The position numbers and the translations under genes are program-made. 64,000 bases of DNA from Polyporus tsugae. Its lineage: Eukaryota > Basidiomycota > Agaricomycetes > Polyporales > Polyporaceae. The notes below the pieces were generated by a model that was given only the letters and a program-made list of their open reading frames with translations, searched no databases and was not told the DNA's origin. Shown here in pieces: positions 55,801 through 64,000 of the stretch. The number at the start of each line of letters is the position of its first letter. Position 1 is the first letter of the stretch. The stretch lies in assembly GCA_024305745.1 (NCBI GenBank), contig JAHRBS010000002.1:1674001-1738000 (forward strand), written 5' to 3'.

Positions 55801-57562
55801 TGCCGGTGGGTGCATCCGGAGGCGGCCCGTCCCAAACAAACTCGGCGTCAATGATCTGGACCGCGTCGTCCAAATTCTCATCCTGCACCGTCGTCTCCGA
55901 TAGCGTCTCGGCCTCGAAGACGCCGTACAGTCGTTGCGTCGCGTTGTACGCGTCAGCGGACGCACTCAGCGCCAGAGCTGATAAATACTGGTCAGCAGAT
56001 TGTTGTCTAGCCTGATCGCAGTCGGGGGGGACTTACGCAAAAACATGAGCGGCATGCGAAGCAACTGGAAGAGCGTGAGAGACGAAAAGATGTTGGCGGG
56101 GTCGAGCGAATGGCCGGTCACAGAATAGACGACGAACGCGAGAACGCTGGCCAAAGCGGGGAGGGAGACACCAATGGCGTTGTTACCGGACCGGATGACC
56201 AGGAGAGAGCGGATGTACCTAGACACAGAAAGTGAGAATCATGGAAGCGTAAAGTCCAGGGTGTCTGTAGACTTACGCCATCTCCCTGCCGCGCAGCTCT
56301 GCGATACGCTGGAGGTAAGGGACCTCCCAAGCGAAATATTTGATGATCTTCATCGAGCCCAAGAGCTCCTGCAGCAGCTTCGCCCGTTTATCCGTCCAGG
56401 CCATGGATTTGTGGCGAAGCTTGATGAACTGCCTCATGACAACTGTCTGAATGGGCATCATCAAGATGAAGAACGCAAATCCGGCCAGAGCAGAAGGTCC
56501 AAGGTTCACGATGAGGATGATGAGACAAACGACCATCTGTACCGGGGCGGTGAACGCGAGCTGCAGGAAGGAGCAACAGAAGTCGATGCGAGAAACATCG
56601 GTAGAGATGTGGTTTACGAGTTTGCCGTTTGTGAGCGTTGTCCGAGCGCGGGAGGAGAGCTTCAGGGAGCGGTCGTAGATTGCAGAGATGAGGCCGCCGC
56701 GGAGAAGGACACCTGTAGAGGCAGCGCGGTAGAAGAAGTGGTGGCTGCACAGCGAGGACAGCAGCTGAAGACCGAACAAGCCGAAAGCCAGACCAATGCC
56801 CTTGCCAACTGGAGGTGCCTGGTCTTGACGTCCCCGAAGGTGTGCCGTGTACGATTCCGTTGCAAAGTTGACGAGAGCCTGCAAAATTGATTAGGGATTC
56901 CATGGAACGGGAACGGTGTAGAAGCACACCTTGACGAGGAGTGGGCTGGTTATCTGGGCGACATCTGCAGTGAGCTTGAACAGACCGCCGGTCCAGAACC
57001 ACCACTTGACACTGTCGTTCATGGCGAACACCAGACTTGCCCTTTTCCTCCCATCCTTCTCCCTCCAGTGCTTCTCGCGTTCCGCACGAACCCCTCGCAA
57101 TGTCCACCAGAGACCTTTCAAGCCCGGACTAATTTCGCCGTTGGCGAGGCGCTCATTGTACTCGGCCGCCTCCTTCTGACGCCTCTCGAAAGACTTTGTG
57201 ATCTTCTCGGCAATAGCAGCAGACGCGCGGTGGTCCTGGAGCTTGTAGAGGTCGGTCGCTTCAAGGGGGCGGGCAAAGCCCAGGGACATGAGGGGAGTGA
57301 TCCATCCAAAGGTGAGGATATTATACCATGTCGCAGTGACCTCGGGGATGATATCGGCGTCGTCGAGCGAGGCTCTGGGAGGAGGGATGTCTTTGGGCGT
57401 AAGGAGGGTCTTGAGGGTCCTGTAGCCGATGAAATATTTAGGTTCAAGGACAAAATCAGAACCTGTCGAGAGGAGAGTTGCGTACCATCGAGATTTCTTG
57501 ACCGCCTTGAGCGAGTTCTCGGACTCGGAGTCCATTTTGTCGAGCGAGTCGTCTTGCGTCAT
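52824..57562 (-). CDS. YOR1: Yor1-type multidrug/oligomycin ABC transporter (ABCC family)
   Basis: Full-size exporter with two membrane and two ATP-binding halves, expected in the plasma membrane. Order: N-terminal EVTATWYNILTFGWITPL; membrane domain 1 (LVNFATESYT to FFILMMPIQ); binding domain 1 with Walker A GPVGSGKSSLL, signature LSGGQKQR and Walker B IQIFDDPISALD, where the usual catalytic Glu is Asp, as common in ABCC proteins; a Lys/Glu-rich linker; membrane domain 2 (MSFFETTPLGRIMNRFSKD); binding domain 2 with GRTGAGKSS, a variant signature LSIGQRS and ILILDEATASVD. No extra N-terminal membrane domain is present, as in Yor1 and unlike Ycf1/MRP1. About 1,400 residues, ten or so introns; ends KMAEKAKEAS, TAG at 52824. 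Start at 57562 (MTQDDSLDK) or the next Met nine codons on. Confidence 0.88.
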
Positions 57563-58343
57563 CACGAGGCAGAGTAGAGACGACAAGCAGAGTCCAGTCT
57601 GAGATGACCGCAGGTCTTTTAAGAACGAGGGGCCGCAGACCGCGAGTCACCAGGGAACGCCTGCGCGTTTGGACGGCAGCAGCGTCCATTGCGTTCTCAA
57701 GATGACAAACCGCTCGGCGTGAGGCGCCTAACTTAGGAACGGACGAGCATGCGCATGCATCACTATTAGCCGGTGACCCCGATCGTTCCTCACAGATCTG
57801 ATCTCCGGCATTTATTGCTACAACATGATGTTCGTCGACGTCTCTCAGCGACATTCCATACACCCATGGTAGAAACATATTTGCTATCACGGCCACAGAA
57901 CCACACAGACTGCCGACGAATGCCCGAGTCTCAGCCGTCGCTTCTTAGAACGTTGGATCTCCAAACACTTAGCAGGTTCATTACCTGAGGTACAAGGTTA
58001 TAATTACTGCTATTCCATAATTCGAGCGCGCGCATCCCGATCATACTTATCACCCGCCTCCTCCCGGCTTTGTGTCGCGCGCGAGGATGGAGGGGTATAT
58101 GGTGGGCTACGGAGACTACATATGTACGCGTCGCCCCAGAAACTTTCTTTCCCGAAACAAGCTACCAGCGATCTCCGAGTACTATTCCTTTTTCTTTCAA
58201 CGGACCAGGCGTGGATCCCAAGTTTCGCGAATCCAATGCACCCAGATGGGACGATCTATGGACGATCTGGCATCAAGCTTCCGCGTAGGGCTAGCCGTTT
58301 GGGACGGAGCGCTGGGCTGACGTGAGTGTCTCGGAAATTATGA
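57563..58343. other. Promoter region of the ABC transporter
   Basis: 781 bp between two minus-strand genes. Frames at 57456-57896 (minus) and 58072-58320 (plus) have no family features. I saw no clear drug-response element. Confidence 0.5.
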
Positions 58344-61004
58344 CTAACTCGAACCCCGAGCATACGCTTCCTTCAAGCGGGTCAATGCTGCCTATGGACC
58401 AGGTCTCAATGTAAATCGCGCGGTTAAAAGGAAACCCGTCGACACTCACCTCATACCCCGGCTTGAGGGGCTCAACATCTGCATCTCCGATTTTTAGTCG
58501 CTTCACTTTCTCCAGGTGGTCAGCCTCCTTGAGCATGGTCTTGAAATGCCGCGCCTGTGAAGATCGGTCGGTCAGTCCGGGTATGTTAGTACGGGTGCAG
58601 CTGCGGCGGTCTCACCTCCTGCTCCTCGACTAACGTCCATGCGTCACCGGCCCGACCAGCTCTCGCAGTTCGGCCCACCCTGTGAACATATTTTCTGAAG
58701 TCGATGGGGACGTCGTAGCTCACAACGTGGGATACATGGCTGATGTCGATGCCTCGCGAGATGAGATCCGAGCAAATGAGTCTGTGGAATTGCACCCGTT
58801 ACTTGACTGGCGGCGACACAGTCGTGTGAAGAGGCGTACATTTGGATGTCCTGGTTCTTGAACTGTTCCAGGATAGACTTCCGTTCCCCGGGCGCCAGGT
58901 CACTGGAGTACGCCCGTGCCACCACGCTCTTACTCCGCGACTCCTTATGCGCGCTCCCGAAGAACTCGAACAGCCGCACAAGCCGAGTCGTTGACTCAGC
59001 GGATTTCGTAAACACTAGCGCGTTGGTGACACTCCGCGTGTGGACGAGGTGGAACAACATGAGCGGCTTGACCGACGACTCGCACACGATCATATGTTCC
59101 TACATCAGAAGAGTCAATGCATTGCACGCCGCGCAAACACGGAACCTTACTGTTAGCGTCGCTGGCATGGTGAACTTCTCCATAACGAAATCTAGAACGC
59201 CCTCCTCCTTGCTTGTCGCCGACGTCTTCGGGCTCTGCACGACGATATATTTCGGCTGGCGCAATCCTAGCGCGGCGATCTTCGCTGGATCCCGTGTGAG
59301 GGTGGCAGAGAACAGGAGCTTTTGACAGGATGGCTCTTGCTTTTCGTCGAAGTCCGTTCGCACATATTGAACGTCCCGCAGCAGGTGGAGGAAGGCCGGG
59401 GACAGGGAATCTGGATGTGGTCGTTCTTCCGCAGTGGCACTAAGTGATCGAAGCTCTGTCGCCGTACTGTCCGTATCATCAGAAGCCCGCGGCGGTCGAG
59501 TTGCTGCGAGCACTTGCGCTAGCCAGTCCTGGAATGATTGTGCTAGCAGACGATCGGCTTCGTCTATAACCTGAACACATGCTCAACCAGCGCGCGCTTA
59601 TAGATACACGAAAAGACTCACCAAGAAACGTAAGTGTTGCAGGGAAAAGTTGGGCGTGCCGTTCAGATGGTCAATTAAGCGTCCCGGTGTACATATCAGG
59701 ATATCCACTTTGCTGGAGCCCCCTTGCAATCTGATCATCAAGCACATCAATAGAACCCCAGGCTACGCTGGACTTAGCGACGTACTGTAGACATCGCTCG
59801 GCTACCAGCTGAGCTTGTTCGTGAGCAAACGAATGCTGCCCGGTCGCTGTGCCTATCTTTCACCATTCCTATGAGTACTCTGCGCCGCAGTTGCACGCCC
59901 ATCCTGTGAACTTACTTTCAAACCGCGCCCCTTCGCAACCGCTTCGAACGTTTCTCGCACTTGCATCACCAAGTCGCGTGTTGGTAAAACTATCAGCGCC
60001 CGCAACCGAGTTACGACACGAGCTGATAGGATCTGACATGCACTGATATAAGTCTTTGGATGTCAGACACCGCCCAATGCAGACTATCACGTACCTCCAC
60101 GATGGGCAAGACATAAGCGAGGGTCTTCCCGCTTCCCGTAGGGGCAGACACGCAAATGTCGTCTGGCGGATCATATGGACGATACAGTGCCCTCGATCTT
60201 GCCGAAGAAAGGAGTAAGGGCACAACCGCTGTCTGTACTATTGCAGTGGCCTCGCCGTAAGTAATGCATCGGTAGAATACGGAAGATCGCGACAGACCAG
60301 CAAAGAGTTCTGTGATTCCCAAATCCTTCAACCTGTTCCTTATCCTCCCGCTCAGCCCAGTCCGTTCATCCTGCGCATCTTTGGCACCAGCATCGAGCGG
60401 CACGGTTGCCGCAGGATCGACGACCTCCGCCTCGATCAAGGCTTTGTCGAGGCCTTGTAGCGCGAGCACAGACTTGGACGGTGCCTCGGGCTTCCGAGGC
60501 TGAGGGAACGCCGAGAGGGCAACAGGAGGGGTGAGAGACCGCCGGCGGGGCGCAGGAGAAGACTTCGCGAGGGGCTCGTCCTCTTCTGGACTCGAGGCGT
60601 GTGGCTTGTCGGGCTCACCGGTGTCGATTTTACGTCGTTTCCCTGGTCGTTCTCCGTCCTTCTGGACCTGCGTTCCTGGGATAACGACCTCGGGGATAGA
60701 GCGCACCTCCTCAGCTTCTGAGACACCCTCGCTCTCGTAGCCACCAGACTCGGACTCGTCGGCTCCGGACTCGTCCTCCTCGTTACGTGTCTTCCCGGCA
60801 GTATTAAGTTCACTACCCAGAGGCCTCCCCGACACCGCCTTGCGCTTCTTACGTCTGTCTTTCTTCGCTTTGAGATACCTCTTCTTTGCCTTCGTCTTCG
60901 TCTGCAGCCCCGTGGTGAGTGATAGAATGTATGTGACACCAATCAAGCTTATTCACCTGAGCACCTTGGGAGGGTGTTGGCGGCGCGATCGCTGACTGAG
61001 CCAT
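58344..61004 (-). CDS. DBP6: DEAD-box RNA helicase Dbp6 (DDX51 family)
   Basis: ATP-dependent RNA helicase of early 60S ribosome assembly in the nucleolus. A long charged N terminus ([20 protein letters not shown], acidic [15 protein letters not shown]) precedes the helicase core. Motifs in order: [19 protein letters not shown] (I), [19 protein letters not shown] (Ia), [10 protein letters not shown] (Ib), VIDEADRLL (II, DEAD), [17 protein letters not shown] (III, SAT), [15 protein letters not shown] (IV), [10 protein letters not shown] (V) and [11 protein letters not shown] (VI). A large insertion after DEAD ([18 protein letters not shown]) is typical of the Dbp6/DDX51 group. It ends EAYARGSS with TAG at 58344. 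Start at 61004 ([13 protein letters not shown]), with an in-frame ATG eleven codons earlier. Eight or more introns, several placed by frame only. Confidence 0.88.
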
Positions 61005-62554
61005 GTCTGGATTCCGCTGCGGTGCTGAGTTACACAAGCCTAGTAAGTTCTAGCCTCAACGGCATACAAAGGCACAGGCGCGATGACCGAGTCGAGTCTT
61101 CGAGTGAGTGAGTAGACTAGAGGACAGGAACAGCCAGGACGTTCTGCGCAAGCCTACTGAACAAGAATAACTAGGCGCTATGACAGTGTGGGCGGTCCGT
61201 GAAGCGGGCCGCCGTTAAACCTTGTTTTCTGCGCATATATGCACGCCCTCCAACTCGTCTCTTCTCACCTCGCACCCAGTCCCGCCCCGACTCCCCTAGA
61301 CGATAGCAGTGAAACAGGTCATGAAACTGCCAGCACGACACATCACTGGAGCGGAAGACGTCTATGTGATCGACTAGTCAATTGACTCAACCTTCAAGAA
61401 TTTGACTTGATCGTTCCCCTCCACCCATGGTTCTGTCATGCATTACCGGACTGCCCAGGCTGGAGCCTTGGGATGGCCCTGTTTCACGAAAAAGATGAAG
61501 TAACGTGCTAATTCATCGACAGGTCTCCCACATGTGGTCCGAGGCCAATGACGCTGTGAATGACCATCACCCTCTTGCTCGACTTGTTCCCGTGATGAGG
61601 TGAGCCTCGCTTCATCCTATCTGATGAATCAATGTAAAGTTGGTGCCGATGGAATTTACAGACATTTCCCGGACGTTTCTTCCGTCAATATGAACATGTT
61701 CTTCAGACTCCACGTGGCTCGGCAGGGCTCCCGTACGGTCCTGCCTTTCCTTACTCCGAGTCACTTACTGTCAAATCGATGTTCTACTTGGGTAGGTTGG
61801 ACGTGCAAACGATTGTTACGCTTAAAACGTTGATCACTCGACGAAGGGGGTACGTGAACGTGAGCTATCTTTCCATAATTTCTAACACAATTCCATTGTC
61901 CGCAGCTGGTTCATCGATCCGACATCCGTTGCAGGTGCTCCACAAAGCTCGCTGTGGATATCCGCATCCGTGGTCATGATCGTCCCATACGGCGTCATAC
62001 TCCGGTTGTGGCGTTAGAGTGTTCATGATGGAAAGGAACATCTCCAGGGCTGTGTGCACAGTACCTCCCTGGACTTGTCGCGTGCGCACTGGTCCTTTTG
62101 CGAGGGACTCTGTCGGGTGTTCGAAGTAAAAATCGGCCGAGTGCATCGGATTCTGGGCGGCGAATTGCCGGGTACGTTCTTGTCTCGTCTGGACTCGACG
62201 GTTCAAACGCGCGTTATGTTCGTGTTTGCAGTTCATTTGGCTCGCGTCAGGCGACGATTCCTGACCGGCAGGTAAGTACTCGTGTCCCTTGAGTCACAGG
62301 ATCTGCTAGGTTGGTCAGCCTCAATCGGACACGAACACTCTGTACCGGGCCCGCAAGTTCTTATCACCATGCCATCTTCGGCATCCCTTCATGCAAATAT
62401 ATTCGCAATCTGGAAACTGTATCTCGCCGCTGCAGCGATGCTTCTCCGGAACAGGCGGGCGGCTGGCGAGCAGCCACCGGAACCATGTACGTCGACTTCT
62501 CTCGTGACAACGCATCCAATGCTGGTGTGAGGTGTTTCCGCTTGCGTCCACTTT
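61005..62554. other. Region with ambiguous coding pieces on both strands
   Basis: 1.5 kb I cannot resolve. On the plus strand an exon-like piece (about 61513-61580, VSHMWSEANDAVNDHHPL) joins in phase, through GTGAGC and TTTACAG, to a second (about 61661-61790), then a GTAGGT donor pairs with GTCCGCAG at about 61905. A perfect GTAAGT donor sits at 62272. Beyond these the frame does not continue convincingly. On the minus strand a 123-codon frame at 61865-62236 reads equally well (LEMFLSIMNTLTPQPEYDAV). One of the two strands probably carries a multi-exon or decaying gene. Confidence 0.3.
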
Positions 62555-63165
62555 TTGTCCTGCGAGGGCGCCTTGGCCGCCTATAAGAGTATTGCAGTTG
62601 CTCCGATATCGTATCATTCTTCATCTCCCCCGCCAACCTCGTCGACGCCAAACGTTCGAAGGCCTGTTTCCCATACCCGTCGCAAACCCCTCTTCCGCTC
62701 CACCACCACCCCATTTCGACAAGCATGTGCTGGGAAGAATGGTCAGGCGTTCCACCATCCCGCGTACATTTCCCCGGACTCATTTATTCCTAGCTGTGGC
62801 AATCAGCACCGAGGATGCCCGGTGAATCCGTCCGTAAACCTTTGCCGACGGACCGCTAACTAACGTCGCCCGTGAACCGCTCCCACCACCCAGCACTTCG
62901 TGATCTTGTACTACTCCGGCGAGAAATGGGATTGCGGCTCGCCGAACTGCGGCCTGAGCTCACAACACGCGCACAAGAGCGCGCGCAACTGTCCGTGTCC
63001 GAAGGTGCGTGGTCCGCGTGCCGCGGCCGACGCATGCTCTCTCCCAGACTGACCGCACGGTTGTGACAGACGTACCGCGAAAGGCGGAAGGTGCTCAATC
63101 TGATACAGGAACCCTGCGATAACTGCAAGGAGGCCGCACTCGCAGCGCGTGTTAGGCGTCGATAA
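62555..63165 (+). CDS. Small Cys/His-rich fungal protein, start uncertain
   Basis: Unnamed protein type common in basidiomycetes, with spaced Cys pairs that probably bind zinc. Three exons join in phase: one ending CGNQHRGCP at 62821; 62894-63004 (37 codons: VILYYSGEKWDCGSPNCGLS, then QHAHKSARNCPCPK); and 63070-63165 (TYRERRKVLNLIQEPCDNC, ending ALAARVRRR, TAA). The first intron has a CTAACTAAC branch site. The 5' end is unclear: the only in-frame ATG upstream is 62555, but a TATAAGAG box at about 62582 lies after it, so a missing first exon or another start is possible. Function unknown. Confidence 0.45.
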
Positions 63166-63753
63166 TCGCGATGTAGCCGACGCCCACTCAGTGTACTCTC
63201 GCTGTGCTATGCGGTGCGGTGCCTCCTCCCTTAATGTGTGCTTTCTATCTTGTCCATCGTGCTCTATGTTAATCGTACTATTTGCTGTCCGTTCGAGGGA
63301 GACCCAAACGCTTTGCTTAATGTATTAGTGAGAATATTGTACCATACTCTGTGCATGTGTGGCTGCTGTGACTTACGACGACGCCATCCCAAACAAGCCG
63401 CCCGAATTCATACCAAGATCGCATTGTTTGTCCCAGCGGACTTTGGTAAACTAACTCCTACGGGTCACTTGACAGAAGCCAAGGAGGGAAGCCGCTCTCC
63501 GAAGCTCGCCATGCGCCATTTCGGACACGATGTGCGTTTAACCGACTTCTCACCCACCAGGGGCACGATGCAGCGCCGAACACGACGCAAACACGATGTC
63601 CATAGATTGGGGTAGCCTGCGGCAGGCGCATGTCAGCCGCCCACGAAATATCAATGCAGATAAGTCAGATTGCATGGGCTGCTTCTCATGGGGTGGGAGA
63701 TGTACCTACGATCACGAATTAAGAAGAGCGCGTTCGAACCTCTGAGGGGTGGC
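63166..63753. other. Intergenic spacer at the right edge
   Basis: 588 bp between two convergent genes. The frame at 63238-63615 (plus) has no family features. No repeat or RNA gene seen. Confidence 0.5.
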
Positions 63754-64000
63754 TTAGAACCGCCGTCCCCCACGCTTCAGCGGCTGCTTTGCGCCACGGG
63801 TGGCCCCGTTCCCCTTGAGCCGTGCCAAATGCCTCTTGCGCTCCTCCTCGCTGTCCTCCTCCTCGCTGGACGAATCGGCCGCTTTCCCCCTCTTCGCCTT
63901 CTTCGGGGCCGGGAGAGGCGACGACGACGGGGGCTGCGGCGATTGCCTTGCGCTGACCCGAGGCTTCGGAGGAGGGGATTGGTCTGGGGTAACACGCTTC
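63754..64000 (-). CDS. 3' end of a gene that continues outside the window (partial)
   Basis: The minus strand is open from the window edge to TAA at 63754-63756, 81 codons with no internal ATG. The sequence is strongly protein-like: a Pro/Ser/Lys stretch, then KKAKRGKAADSSSEEEDSEE, then ERKRHLARLKGNGATRG and a basic tail, LKRGGRRF. An acidic Ser-Glu block (possible casein kinase 2 site) next to Lys/Arg clusters suggests the disordered tail of a nuclear or nucleolar protein. The family cannot be named from the tail alone. Confidence 0.6.
   Translation of the reverse strand, partial: KRVTPDQSPPPKPRVSARQSPQPPSSSPLPAPKKAKRGKAADSSSEEEDSEEERKRHLARLKGNGATRGAKQPLKRGGRRF

Overview
The window looks like chromosomal DNA of a filamentous basidiomycete, probably an Agaricomycete. 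Genes are cut by many short introns (about 50-75 nt, GTRNGT...YAG with CTRAC-like branch sites), coding sequence is GC-rich, intergenic gaps are short, and the gene set is fungal (white-collar GATA factor, ERG28, thiamin pyrophosphokinase, Fox2, Yor1, Dbp6). Exon joins were worked out by eye from reading frame and splice consensus, so internal borders are approximate unless stated.

Region 1-22 kb is ordinary gene-dense chromosome: a WC-2-type PAS/GATA transcription factor (1760-4440), a small unrecognised minus-strand gene (4840-5547), the PP1 regulator Sds22 (5801-7382), a CCDC174-family protein (8070-9452), a possible small gene (9871-10368), the molybdopterin-synthase sulfur carrier MoaD/MOCS2A hidden in two short exons (10693-11073), a CS-domain protein with a C-terminal membrane anchor (11493-13513), thiamin pyrophosphokinase (13766-14792), an unrecognised membrane protein (14999-15935), a very large disordered Ser/Pro-rich protein (17001-20769) and ERG28 (21338-22014).

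Region 22-42.5 kb is a gene-poor, repeat-bearing island. It holds one apparently intact F-box/LRR-type gene (26301-28717), decayed ankyrin-like pieces, a broken Ty3/gypsy chromovirus-type LTR retrotransposon with an abnormal 3' LTR (30876-37538) and, next to it, a 568-bp TA-flanked inverted-repeat element resembling a MITE (37665-38232).

Region 42.5-64 kb is gene-dense again: a vacuolar Ca2+/H+ exchanger (42572-45484), then four minus-strand genes: the peroxisomal multifunctional beta-oxidation enzyme FOX2, an alpha-methylacyl-CoA racemase, a Yor1-type ABC transporter and the ribosome-assembly helicase Dbp6. FOX2 and the racemase both end in the peroxisomal signal AKL and sit side by side, suggesting a functional pair for (branched-chain) fatty-acid oxidation. 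The right edge carries a small Cys-rich gene and the 3' end of a minus-strand gene that continues outside the window. I found no CRISPR, rRNA or convincing tRNA.
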